Below, in pieces: positions 15,683 through 23,931 of a DNA stretch of 64,000 nucleotides. Position 1 is the first letter of the stretch; every line of letters starts with the position of its first letter. Source of the DNA: Bdellovibrionaceae bacterium UBA3535 (GTDB lineage Bacteria; Bdellovibrionota; Bdellovibrionia; Bdellovibrionales; UBA840); assembly GCA_002376845.1 (NCBI GenBank), contig DFOS01000008.1:1-64000 (forward strand), in the 5' to 3' direction. The position numbers and the translations under genes were made by a program. A model generated the notes under the pieces. It worked only from the letters and a program-made list of their open reading frames with translations. It was not told the origin of the DNA and ran no database searches.

Positions 15683-16687
15683 ATGAAAAGAATAATTTCT
15701 AGTGCCGCAATTTTTTCCTTAGGTGGTTTTTTTATGATCGCCTACCAGAATTGTGCCGAAATAGATCCCTCCTATGTATACGATGATAACGTAATCCATC
15801 AACAGCAAAAGCTAGTGGATAACTCCTTTATCGAAATGTCGAATTTAAAAATTCAGCACTCCGCCCTTACCAGTTTTAATGAGGGATTGGCCTACCAATT
15901 GTCAGCAGAGTTTAGGGTAAAATATACCAATCACTTTTTGGGTTTGGAGCCCCGGCTAGAGGATACAGAGCTTTTTGTTTATAGCGGCGATAATATGATT
16001 TTAACTTTAAATACGGATAAAATTCGTTTGCATCAAAGAGAGTGTTACGAGTCCATAAAAGAAAATGGTAGTACATATTTTGATTGTGTATACGAGCTGC
16101 AAACCAAACAAGTCTTATCGAGAAACCCGAACTTATTAAAAACAAAGGATTTGCATATTGGTAACCGTGATCAAAAACTTGTAATCCTATTAGATAAGTA
16201 TGAAGAAAATCTTGGTGGGAAATCATTTAAAATCAGTGCCATGTATGACAATCAATACACTCCTGTAAAAGAGGCTCCCAAGCGGATGCTTGCAGAATCA
16301 CAAGCTAGAAGTGTAAAGAAAGTTAGAAAACAAAAGACAAAAATCACCAAAGTAAAACAGCCGCAAAGAAAAGTGGTTGAAGTAAAAAAGAAAACACCAT
16401 TGCCAGAAGGGCTTTTTTGTCACATACAAGTTTTAAACCCACCGCACCTGGAGCTTTTATCGGATGTGAAAAAGGTGGGGGAGTACTACAGTGATCGCAA
16501 CAATTGCCGCCAAGTCGCGATTCGTATTTCGCAAAATTACTGTGATCGCTCCCTAATGGGGGAGATCGATTACTCACTTAGTATCAAAAATAACCAAGGC
16601 GGAAGGGTTCGCGTTCTAAATAAAGAGATCGACAGCATAGACTGCGAGAAAGAAAATTCTCGGGGGCTTGCCCAAAGAAATTTCTAG
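15683..16687 (+). CDS. Putative lipoprotein of unknown function
   Basis: A 334-residue exported protein. The start at 15683 is set by GGAG 6 nt upstream, and the product then begins with a basic n-region and a hydrophobic stretch ending AYQNC (Cys24). YQNC is not a canonical lipobox, but FQNC/YQNC endings are, to my recollection, frequent in Bdellovibrio-type exported proteins and may be processed as lipoprotein signals. Residues about 210-250 are very Lys-rich (KKVRKQKTK..., KKK), then a C-terminal module carries four or more cysteines (FCHIQV, NCRQ, YCDRS, IDCEK). No known domain. It stands alone between bolA and the HNH gene. Confidence 0.75.
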   Translation: MKRIISSAAIFSLGGFFMIAYQNCAEIDPSYVYDDNVIHQQQKLVDNSFIEMSNLKIQHSALTSFNEGLAYQLSAEFRVKYTNHFLGLEPRLEDTELFVYSGDNMILTLNTDKIRLHQRECYESIKENGSTYFDCVYELQTKQVLSRNPNLLKTKDLHIGNRDQKLVILLDKYEENLGGKSFKISAMYDNQYTPVKEAPKRMLAESQARSVKKVRKQKTKITKVKQPQRKVVEVKKKTPLPEGLFCHIQVLNPPHLELLSDVKKVGEYYSDRNNCRQVAIRISQNYCDRSLMGEIDYSLSIKNNQGGRVRVLNKEIDSIDCEKENSRGLAQRNF

Positions 16688-16719
16688 CTTTTTGCCAAAT
16701 AATTGCCTATAAAGCCAGC

Positions 16720-16998
16720 ATGGACTATTTCGAGCCGCAAAATCCGGCCTATATAAAGAAAGAGCGAGCCAAGGCCAGGGAGCTGCGCAAGAGCCAGTGG
16801 TGGAAACAGAAATTGGCCACAGGCATCTGTTATTATTGCGAGCAACGCTTCGATAAGGAAGATTTGAATATGGATCATCTGATTCCCCTAGTTCGAGGTG
16901 GAAAAACTAGCAAATCCAACTGCGTCCTCTCTTGTAAGGCCTGCAATTTCAAGAAAAAGCACAAAACCCCGGTGGACCTTATTTTAGAGGAGCTCTAA
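16720..16998 (+). CDS. Small HNH nuclease-domain protein
   Basis: A 92-residue protein consisting of a basic helical N-terminus and an HNH module: zinc knuckle Cys37/Cys40 (CYYC) with Cys72/Cys75 (CKAC), catalytic Asp52-His53 (MDHLIP), and Asn67. These fit metal-dependent HNH nucleases of the McrA/restriction-like group. It has no specificity domain, so the target is unknown. No methyltransferase or integrase is near, so it may be a stand-alone nicking or repair-like HNH protein. It begins 32 nt after the lipoprotein gene. No strong Shine-Dalgarno was seen before the ATG. Confidence 0.85.
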   Translation: MDYFEPQNPAYIKKERAKARELRKSQWWKQKLATGICYYCEQRFDKEDLNMDHLIPLVRGGKTSKSNCVLSCKACNFKKKHKTPVDLILEEL

Positions 16999-17216
16999 TT
17001 TTATGCCAATTTATTGAGCGTTTTATGGGGTGTGGGTTCTGGATGAAGGAAGACATTCCTTGCCTAGAATGACAGATTTTTCAACATTGGGGCCTCGCTT
17101 AATTGCTTAGAATTCAGGTAAATTCTTATTTTTGTTTGGTTTTTTCCGCTTTAGTCTTGCCATAAAGGGACATTCTTCGCTTAAATAAGCGTAGTTCCAA
17201 ATCAACGAGGTGAAAC

Positions 17217-19124
17217 TTGGCGCAGCAGACAAAAATTGTATCCAGCTCTACGGCGGAATATTTTGCAAAAAATTTACAGCAGGTGGGCTTCTCGTCCCCC
17301 ACAAAAGCCGTGCTTACCACATTGAAAGAGGCGGTGGATAACTCTCTGGATGCTTGTGAAATGGCGGGTATTTTGCCCGAACTTACCATTGAGATTAAAA
17401 AAATTGGTACCGGCTCACAGAAAAATACCGATTTGATCGAAATATCCGTGGAGGACAATGGGCCAGGGCTTGAGGCCGAGGATTTGGCAAAAGTATTTGG
17501 CGAGTACTTGGCCTCCTCAAAGTTTGGACGCGGACAATGCTCCCGCGGACAACAAGGGATTGGTATTTCTGCCGCAACCACTTGGGCGCAGTTGACCAAC
17601 GCCAAAGGCGTAGTGGTCACCTCGAAAACCAAGCGCATGCGAAAGGCAGTGCAGGGCCTCGTGAATGTTGATATCAAGGGTAACAAGGGGATGTTTTTAA
17701 ATAAAAAAAGCATCGATTGGGATAAAGAGCATGGCCTGAAAGTAGAATTCAAAATTGATGGGCGCATTCAGCTAAATGGTGATGGGGGGCTGTTGACCTA
17801 TCTAGAGGGCACCACCCTTTTAAACCCCCATGTAAAATTTAATTACAAATTGATGGACAATCCTTGGGTAAAGATAGATCGAGTTAGTAAAGATGTGCCT
17901 AGCATTCCGCCGCCAACTGATCCGCACCCGCACACCATGAAGCTGGGTGAGTTTATGACCCATGCACATATCTATGGAAATATGAAAGTGGGCAAGTGGC
18001 TCAAAACAAGTTTCTCCCGTGTTTCAGAGAACGTTATAAAAAACTTTGTTAAAAACGGTTTAGAAAAAAAGTACCTCAATCAAACTTTACAAAAACTATC
18101 GGACGAAGAGTTTAAAAAGGCCTATACGGCCATTCAAAAAACCGATTTGATGTCACCGAGCACCAAGTCTGTACTGACGGTTGGAGAGGAGTCCCTAGCA
18201 AAAAGTATTCGGCGTATGGGAGAAGTGGATTTTTTCTCAGTAATAACTAGAAAGCCCAAAATATGTGACTTCAAGCCCGTAGTGGTGGAAGTTGCCATTG
18301 CAAGATTTTTAGATCGCGGTGGAGAGCATGACGATCCTGTACGACTTCTGCGCTTTGCGAACCGTGTGCCGCTACAATTCGATAAGGGAAATTGCGCCAT
18401 TACAAAATCCATTGAATCCGTGAACTGGCGCTCCTACGGACTGTCGCAGCCAAAAAATTCTTTGCCGCGCGGACCTTATATTTTTGCGGTGAGTGTGGTT
18501 TCTCCTTTCATTAAATTTAAAAATGCTTCAAAAGAAACGATCGATGCGTCAGACGAGTTGGTGGAGGAGTTGCGCCGAGCCCTAATGCAGGCGGGACAAA
18601 ACCTTTCTAGGCATATCAAAAGAGAAGCTAGAGCTGCAGATGTAGAAAGGAAAAAGCAGCACATAGAAAAGTTTGGCCCCATTCTTGTGGACACATTGGC
18701 GCGCATAGTGAAAGCGCCAGAAAAGAGGCGCAAAAAAGCGCAAGATGGTTTGCATAAGATTTTAGGACGTGACACCAAGGCAGAAGAGCAAAAGCTAGAG
18801 GTTGCCGAACAGCGCTTAATGGATTTAAAAGCAAAACGTTCCCACGTTTTAGAAACAAATGAAGAGGGCGAAGGCGCTAGCCAAGAGGCTCCAGTCACCG
18901 AAGTGAAGGCGAAGAAAAAGAAAACAGCAACGAAAAAGCAGGCTGCGAAGAAAAAAGCAAAAACGGCAAGCAAAAAGAAGGCCACCAAAAAGAAAACGGC
19001 TACAAAAAAGAAAGCTAGTAAAAAGAAAACGGCTACAAAAAAGAAAGCTAGTAAAAAGCAGGCTACTAAGAAAAAGACAAAAGCTAAGAAGGCCACAAAA
19101 AAGAAAACTAAGAGGACTCGATGA
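17217..19124 (+). CDS. top6B: DNA topoisomerase VI subunit B with lysine-rich tail
   Basis: A 635-residue GHKL ATPase subunit of a type IIB topoisomerase. The TTG start at 17217 is chosen because GAGGTG lies 4-5 nt upstream. N box: Glu38 and Asn42 in LKEAVDNSLDAC; G1: Asp80-x-Gly82-x-Gly84; G2: SRGQQGIG (109-116), the signature of archaeal/plant Top6B. An H2TH-like middle and the transducer (about 330-480, ending YGLSQ...LPRGP) follow. From about residue 563 the protein ends in a Lys/Ala/Thr-rich tail that includes an exact 33-bp tandem duplication (18987-19052). The tail probably adds nonspecific DNA binding. The 4-nt overlap with the A subunit gene ensures paired expression. Topo VI is mostly archaeal and patchy in bacteria. 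Confidence 0.95.
   Translation: MAQQTKIVSSSTAEYFAKNLQQVGFSSPTKAVLTTLKEAVDNSLDACEMAGILPELTIEIKKIGTGSQKNTDLIEISVEDNGPGLEAEDLAKVFGEYLASSKFGRGQCSRGQQGIGISAATTWAQLTNAKGVVVTSKTKRMRKAVQGLVNVDIKGNKGMFLNKKSIDWDKEHGLKVEFKIDGRIQLNGDGGLLTYLEGTTLLNPHVKFNYKLMDNPWVKIDRVSKDVPSIPPPTDPHPHTMKLGEFMTHAHIYGNMKVGKWLKTSFSRVSENVIKNFVKNGLEKKYLNQTLQKLSDEEFKKAYTAIQKTDLMSPSTKSVLTVGEESLAKSIRRMGEVDFFSVITRKPKICDFKPVVVEVAIARFLDRGGEHDDPVRLLRFANRVPLQFDKGNCAITKSIESVNWRSYGLSQPKNSLPRGPYIFAVSVVSPFIKFKNASKETIDASDELVEELRRALMQAGQNLSRHIKREARAADVERKKQHIEKFGPILVDTLARIVKAPEKRRKKAQDGLHKILGRDTKAEEQKLEVAEQRLMDLKAKRSHVLETNEEGEGASQEAPVTEVKAKKKKTATKKQAAKKKAKTASKKKATKKKTATKKKASKKKTATKKKASKKQATKKKTKAKKATKKKTKRTR
18987..19052 (+). repeat. Two exact 33-bp tandem copies in the Top6B tail
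   Basis: Bases 18987-19019 and 19020-19052 are identical and encode the 11-residue unit KKKTATKKKAS twice, inside the Lys-rich 3' end of the topo VI B gene. Flanking sequence holds further degenerate KKA/KKT units. It looks like a recent slippage or unequal-crossover duplication. Confidence 0.9.
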
Positions 19125-20275
19125 AAAAAGCCAGACTCAATCAAGCAGATATAAGCAAAAAATCCAAACTTCTATGCGAAAGAATGTTGGCCGATCTGGA
19201 GCAGGCAAAAAGGCCTGTACTCGAAGCGGTTAAGTGTAGTTTGGACAACTCTTTTTACAAGCCCAGTGTGGGTTACTTAACACCTGGAGATAAGCGGGTC
19301 CGCACGGAATTAAATGTTTCCAGTGTGCAAAAACTATCGCGAACCGTTTTTATGCTAGAGATTCTTTTGCGCAATTTAGGGACTGGCCAAGTGAACACAA
19401 AAAGGGAGCTCTACTATATCTCAAAAGGTATGGTGAAGCACAATAAGGAGCTCAAGGTCTTAGATTTTGATGAACAAACCGAATCGGATGCAATCATCGA
19501 CTTTATTTCGGATATGCTCGAGGTATATCGTGAGGAGTTAAATTGCTTTGCCAACGACCGAGGAGGGCAAACCTATTCCAAGCAATTGATTGTGGAAGAA
19601 ACTTTACCGAACGGCAAAACGGCAACCATTGATTTAAGCACTTTGGGTACTTCGCCGTTTCAACCTAAGAACAAGCCGCAAAATTTAAAACTTAGAAAAC
19701 GCGGAAAGATTGATTTCGTATTGATCGTGGAATCAGAAGGTACGGCCAATACACTTGTTGCTAACGGCTTTACGGACCGTAATAAGTGTATTGTGATTGG
19801 TGCTCAGGGGGTTCCCTCCAACGCTGTTCGCGGTTGGGCTCGTACCATTCAAAACCAGTTGGATGTACCCATGTATTTTTTTGGCGATTTGGATGCCTAT
19901 ACGCTGCAAAATATCTACCGCACATTAAAAGCCGGTAGTGCTGCCAGCCTGATACGAAATAGTGAGTTTTCCGCCCCCTCCGTGCGCTTTTTAGGGGTTC
20001 TACCAGAGGATGTACAGCAATACGATTTGCACTATTACAATGTAACGGAAAAAGATGCTTCCGAGCTGCGATCCATCAAAAAGGCGCAAGATGCCCTTAA
20101 AAATGATCCATTTTTCCAAGACAAGAAAAATAAAAAAATTGCGGCAATTTTGAAATGGTTGGTAAAAGAAAAAAAGCGTTGTGAACAGCAGGCTTTTTGG
20201 ATGGTTAACCCGAAAGACCCTGTTACACCTGAAAAAATCATTTTGGATAAAATCAAAAAAGGCGCCTGGGTCTAA
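19121..20275 (+). CDS. top6A: DNA topoisomerase VI subunit A (Spo11-like)
   Basis: A 384-residue catalytic subunit. The 5Y-CAP domain carries TKRELYYISK; Tyr99, the second of the pair, aligns with the strand-cleaving Tyr of the Spo11/Top6A R-[DE]-x-[FY]-Y motif. The Toprim domain has IVESEG (Glu204/Glu206) and the acidic pair Asp256-x-Asp258 in FGDLDAY, which bind Mg2+. Archaeal enzymes usually read GDxDPxG here; the Pro is replaced by Ala. The length matches archaeal Top6A (~370-390). It overlaps the B gene by 4 nt (ATGA). With Top6B it should form an A2B2 enzyme that makes double-strand passages with 2-nt 5' overhangs. Confidence 0.95.
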   Translation: MKKARLNQADISKKSKLLCERMLADLEQAKRPVLEAVKCSLDNSFYKPSVGYLTPGDKRVRTELNVSSVQKLSRTVFMLEILLRNLGTGQVNTKRELYYISKGMVKHNKELKVLDFDEQTESDAIIDFISDMLEVYREELNCFANDRGGQTYSKQLIVEETLPNGKTATIDLSTLGTSPFQPKNKPQNLKLRKRGKIDFVLIVESEGTANTLVANGFTDRNKCIVIGAQGVPSNAVRGWARTIQNQLDVPMYFFGDLDAYTLQNIYRTLKAGSAASLIRNSEFSAPSVRFLGVLPEDVQQYDLHYYNVTEKDASELRSIKKAQDALKNDPFFQDKKNKKIAAILKWLVKEKKRCEQQAFWMVNPKDPVTPEKIILDKIKKGAWV

Positions 20276-20751
20276 TCAAACTTGCGTTTTTCGCGCTCCA
20301 CTCTGGGGCGCTCGGCAAAGTCAAAAAACGAGGGAGGTAGTTTTTCTACCTCACGGCGCATGCGCTCAAGCTCCACCTTTTTCTTTTCAGCCGCTTCTTT
20401 TGCGTTTTTGTCGCGCTCTTTGATGAATTCTTTGCGGTTTTTCTCTTCAGCAATTTGCGCCTGCTTTTGCTGTTCAAGGTATTCTTCATAGGCTTTTTGC
20501 TCGGCAGCCTTTTGTTCCGCCATTTTTTTGCGCTTTTCTATGATGTATTCTTTTCTGGCCTGCTCTTTTTCCTGTTCGAGTTTTTCACGTTTTTTTCTTT
20601 GCTCTATTTGTGCTCGTTTTTGTTTTTCCTTTTGCTCTACTTTTTGGCGAATGTAATCCGCGTAATTTGGGTCTTCTTGGAAGCGAATTTCTTCGTCCAA
20701 ATTTTGGTAGTAGATCTGTGAGAAGCAAAGGCTAAGGAGTAAAAACCACAT
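20272..20751 (-). CDS. Coiled-coil protein of unknown function
   Basis: A 159-residue protein if it starts at the ATG at 20751; a GTG at 20856 would give a longer, less likely N-terminus. It opens with a short hydrophobic stretch (MWFLLLSLCF), perhaps a signal peptide or anchor, followed by a continuous Glu/Lys/Gln/Arg helix (residues about 25-135) and a Pro/Phe-rich end (PPSFFDFAERPR). It resembles the coiled-coil protein at 1063-1806 in style but not in detail. No Shine-Dalgarno is evident at either start. It overlaps the 3' end of the topo VI A gene by 4 nt on the opposite strand. Function unknown. Confidence 0.65.
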   Translation of the reverse strand: MWFLLLSLCFSQIYYQNLDEEIRFQEDPNYADYIRQKVEQKEKQKRAQIEQRKKREKLEQEKEQARKEYIIEKRKKMAEQKAAEQKAYEEYLEQQKQAQIAEEKNRKEFIKERDKNAKEAAEKKKVELERMRREVEKLPPSFFDFAERPRVEREKRKFD

Positions 20752-20893
20752 ATGTTTAGTATTGCTTAGAATGTACAAAAACCCAACGGATCTGTTAAGT
20801 GCAACTGGACGCAGGACTGGCTGACACAGCGCTAATAGCGTTGAGACTGAAGGCACTTCTGTTATAAATACTGTACATGATATAGGAGATCAG

Positions 20894-23521
20894 ATGGCGA
20901 TTGAAACAACACCTAAAATGGTAAAATCTGTGTATGCAAATACTCGTAAAAATTTAGATATTATACGCAAGCGCTTAAAGCGCCCCCTTACGTTGGCAGA
21001 AAAAATTCTTTATGGACATTTAAGAGAGCCAAAAACTCAAGATCTTACGCGCGGAAAAAGTTTCTTGATGCTACAGCCAGATCGCGTGGCCATGCAAGAT
21101 GCAACGGCACAGATGGCCTTGTTGCAGTTCATGCTTGCGGGAAAAGAAGAGGCAGCTGTTCCCTCTACCGTGCATTGTGATCATTTGATTCGTGCCAACG
21201 CGGGTGAAGAAATTGATATGCAAATTGCCATGAGTGAAAACAAAGAGGTATTTGATTTCTTAGAAAGTGTTTCTTCACGCTATGGAATTGGCTTTTGGAA
21301 GCCAGGTGCTGGCATCATCCATCAGGTGGTTTTAGAAAATTACGCATTTCCAGGTGGTTTGATGATTGGTACAGATTCTCATACGCCTAATGCTGGTGGC
21401 TTGGGAATGTGTGCTGTGGGTGTTGGCGGAGCCGATGCCGCGGATGTGATGAGCGGTTTGGCTTGGGAAGTGAAAAACCCAAAACTTATCGGCGTGCATC
21501 TTAAAGGCGAGCTTAGTGGCTGGGCTTCACCTAAAGATGTGATCCTAAAACTATGTGATATCTTAACCGTAAAGGGCGGTACCAATTGCATTGTGGAGTA
21601 TTTTGGTGAAGGTACAGAGTCTTTATCTTGTACAGGTAAGGGCACGATTTGCAATATGGGAGCCGAACTTGGAGCTACTTGTTCTGTATTTCCTTATGAT
21701 CACCGTATGGGCGATTATTTAAAAGCTACGAAACGAAAAGATTTAGCGGAAATAGCCAATGCCAATATGGATTTGGTTACTGCCGATGCGGAAGTATTGG
21801 AAAACCCAGAAACTTATTATGATCAGATTATTGAGATTGATTTATCGGGCTTAGAGCCACACTTGGTAGGGCCGCATACCCCCGATCTTGCCCACAAAAT
21901 TAGTGATATGGGCGATGATGCCAAAGAGAATGGTTGGGATACGCACCTGTCGGCAGCATTGATCGGCTCTTGTACGAACTCTTCTTATGAAGATATAGGT
22001 CGGGCTGCTGACTTGGTAGAGCAGGCAAAAAGCAAGGGACTAAAAATGAAAACGCCTTTTTATGTTACTCCTGGCTCTATGCAAATTCATAAAACCATTG
22101 AACGTGATGGACAGATGCAGTCCTTTAAGGATGTTGGCGCAGTCGTGTTGGCCAATGCATGTGGACCTTGTATCGGACAATGGAAGCGAGATGATATTGA
22201 AAAAGGTGATGTAAACACCATTGTTACCTCGTTCAATAGAAATTTTCGCGGCAGAAACGATGCCAACCCCGAAACCTTAGGTTTTATTGGGGGGCCCGAG
22301 CTGGTAACCGCTTTAGGTTTTGCTGGGGAGTTGGATTTTAACCCTATGACCGATAGTATACCACTAGAGGATGGCGGGGAATTTCGTTTTCAGGCACCGA
22401 AAGCACCCGAGTTTCCAGAAAATGGTTTTATTGCCGATGAACAAGGTTATGTAGAACCAAAAGGCGAGGGGGTAGATGTGAAAGTTTCCCCTGCCTCGGA
22501 TCGCTTGCAACTGCTTACGCCCTTTCAGCCCTGGAAAGGCAAAGATTTAGAGGATTTGCCTCTATTGCTAAAGGCAAAAGGTAAGTGTACGACCGATCAT
22601 ATTTCTCCAGCTGGTCCTTGGTTGAAATATCGAGGACATCTAGACAATATTTCGGACAATATGTTCATCGGGGCCGTAAATGCTTTTACTGATGAAATTG
22701 GTACAGTCAATCACCCTATTAGTGGCGATAAAAATCAAAACACATCAAAGGTAGCCCGTGATTTAAAATCAAAAGGCAAACAATGGGTAGTAGTTGGTGA
22801 CGATAACTATGGCGAAGGCAGTTCCCGTGAACATGCAGCAATGAGCCCGAGGTTTTTAGGTGCAGCAGCCGTTATAGTGAAATCCTTTGCTCGCATTCAT
22901 GAAACCAATTTAAAAAAGCAAGGAGTGCTCGCGTTAACCTTTGTTCATCCAGAGGATTACGATAAGGTTCGTGAGGACGATGCCATTTCGATCAAAGGTT
23001 TGAAGGGTTTTGCTCCTGGAAAAAATATGACCATGGTTTTGAGTCATGCCGATGGTTCCAAGGAGGAAATCGAGGTTCAACATTCTTATAATAAGGAACA
23101 GATTGAGTGGTTCAAGGCTGGCTCGGCGTTGAATGTAATTCGTCAAGGCTTGGACAAGCCTAAAAAGAAAAAGGCTACTAAGAAGAAGGCGACGAAGAAG
23201 AAAGCTACTAAAAAGAAAGCCACCAAGAAGAAGGTAACCAAGAAAAAGGCGACGAAGAAGAAAGCTACAAAGAAAAAGGCCACCAAGAAGAAGGCGACGA
23301 AGAAGAGAGCTACTAAGAAAAAGGCCACCAAGAAGAAGGTAACCAAGAGGAAGGCGACGAAGAAGAAAGCTACTAAGAAAAAGGCCACTAAAAAGAAAGC
23401 AACCAAGAAGAAAGCCACTAAAAAGAAAGCAACCAAGAAGAAGGCAACCAAGAAGAAGGCAACTAAGAAAAAGGCGACGAAGAAGAAAGCTATTAGAAAT
23501 AAAGCCAAACACAAGAAATAA
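20894..23521 (+). CDS. acn: Aconitate hydratase (mitochondrial type) with KKATK-repeat C-terminal tail
   Basis: An 875-residue protein. Residues 1-755 are a complete aconitase, which interconverts citrate and isocitrate in the TCA cycle. The [4Fe-4S] ligands are Cys360 (GSCTNSS), Cys423 and Cys426 (CGPC), almost the same numbers as bovine mitochondrial aconitase (358/421/424), so this is the short mitochondrial-like class, not AcnA/IRP1 or AcnB. The swivel domain holds GDDNYGEGSSREHAA. After residue 756 comes a 119-residue tail of ~22 KKATK-type units with very high positive charge, unlike any normal aconitase. GGAG precedes the ATG. The tail should bind nucleic acid or polyanions; this is inference. 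The next gene rightward is more than 400 nt away. Confidence 0.95.
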   Translation: MAIETTPKMVKSVYANTRKNLDIIRKRLKRPLTLAEKILYGHLREPKTQDLTRGKSFLMLQPDRVAMQDATAQMALLQFMLAGKEEAAVPSTVHCDHLIRANAGEEIDMQIAMSENKEVFDFLESVSSRYGIGFWKPGAGIIHQVVLENYAFPGGLMIGTDSHTPNAGGLGMCAVGVGGADAADVMSGLAWEVKNPKLIGVHLKGELSGWASPKDVILKLCDILTVKGGTNCIVEYFGEGTESLSCTGKGTICNMGAELGATCSVFPYDHRMGDYLKATKRKDLAEIANANMDLVTADAEVLENPETYYDQIIEIDLSGLEPHLVGPHTPDLAHKISDMGDDAKENGWDTHLSAALIGSCTNSSYEDIGRAADLVEQAKSKGLKMKTPFYVTPGSMQIHKTIERDGQMQSFKDVGAVVLANACGPCIGQWKRDDIEKGDVNTIVTSFNRNFRGRNDANPETLGFIGGPELVTALGFAGELDFNPMTDSIPLEDGGEFRFQAPKAPEFPENGFIADEQGYVEPKGEGVDVKVSPASDRLQLLTPFQPWKGKDLEDLPLLLKAKGKCTTDHISPAGPWLKYRGHLDNISDNMFIGAVNAFTDEIGTVNHPISGDKNQNTSKVARDLKSKGKQWVVVGDDNYGEGSSREHAAMSPRFLGAAAVIVKSFARIHETNLKKQGVLALTFVHPEDYDKVREDDAISIKGLKGFAPGKNMTMVLSHADGSKEEIEVQHSYNKEQIEWFKAGSALNVIRQGLDKPKKKKATKKKATKKKATKKKATKKKVTKKKATKKKATKKKATKKKATKKRATKKKATKKKVTKRKATKKKATKKKATKKKATKKKATKKKATKKKATKKKATKKKATKKKAIRNKAKHKK
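23161..23511 (+). repeat. 15-bp tandem repeat encoding KKATK units
   Basis: About 22 units with 15-bp periodicity (AAGAAGAAGGCGACG-like, encoding K-K-[AV]-T-K) at the 3' end of the aconitase gene. Synonymous third positions differ between units (gctact, gcgacg, gccacc, gcaacc), so the peptide is better conserved than the DNA. This indicates selection on protein composition rather than only recent slippage. Variants at unit ends include KRATK, KKVTK, RKATK and KKAIR. Confidence 0.95.
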
Positions 23522-23533
23522 GAAAAAAATCAA

Positions 23534-23576
23534 TATCACGTAGGCTCTTGTTATTTAGACGAGAGCTTATGTGATA
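23534..23576. terminator. 15-bp hairpin after the aconitase gene
   Basis: TATCACGTAGGCTCT pairs with AGAGCTTATGTGATA over 15 positions (two as G-U) around a ~13-nt loop, 13 nt after the aconitase stop codon. No T run follows on the plus strand, while a T run exists on the minus-strand side, so it may be a Rho-type mRNA 3' end structure or act mainly against leftward transcription. Confidence 0.55.
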
Positions 23577-23834
23577 GAATCATCCCTGCACTCCATACGA
23601 ATGGCCAGTACAGACTATATACAAAAAAACAGAGTCTTTTCGTTGTATACGGTTTATCTTGTATGCAAAAGTTTGGCTTTTTAAAACCTTAGTCCTGCTT
23701 TTTCTATATTTATGAATCATAAGAGTCAGAAAAAACCTTTTATTAGTGTCACCTTTGTTTGCATTAAAAAAAACTAATCAGATTTTCAAAGATTTTAGAT
23801 AATTTCATTTTCAGATCTAAACAAAAAAAATAGT

Positions 23835-23840
23835 TATAAT
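23835..23840 (+). promoter_or_regulatory. Possible -10 box for the VWA lipoprotein gene
   Basis: A perfect TATAAT embedded in AT-rich DNA with upstream A tracts. The -35 region is not recognisable, so this is only a candidate. Confidence 0.3.
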
Positions 23841-23931
23841 AAGGACTTACAAAGCGAATAAGACCTATGGCCAGTTGAGAAAATTCGGCACAGGTTTTGC
23901 TCTTATTTATAAAGATGTAATAGGGGGCAGA

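Larger units (their letters stand above)
23522..23931. other. 410-nt intergenic region
   Basis: No supported gene. It holds the long hairpin described at 23534-23576, then AT-rich DNA with several oligo-A tracts (23763-23773, 23823-23830), and a TATAAT at 23835-23840 about 95 nt before the VWA lipoprotein start. I see no good -35 at the usual spacing. Short in-frame segments exist but lack ribosome-binding sites. Confidence 0.6.

Noticed and set aside
16720..16998. Small HNH gene as part of a restriction-modification or homing system
   Set aside because: No methyltransferase, specificity subunit or split host gene is adjacent, and the CTTTAAGCAG element of the other HNH locus is absent here.
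18476..19144. Long hydrophobic open frame antisense to the Top6B tail
   Set aside because: Composition mirrors the Lys-rich coding strand; the sense strand has clear Top6B motifs.
23158..23521. Dense short repeats resembling a CRISPR or VNTR array
   Set aside because: The period is 15 bp with no spacers, and it is an in-frame continuation of the aconitase gene encoding KKATK units.
22934..23539. Leu/Phe/Ala-rich open frames opposite the aconitase tail
   Set aside because: They are the antisense of the Lys-rich repeat and have no ribosome-binding site or known domain.
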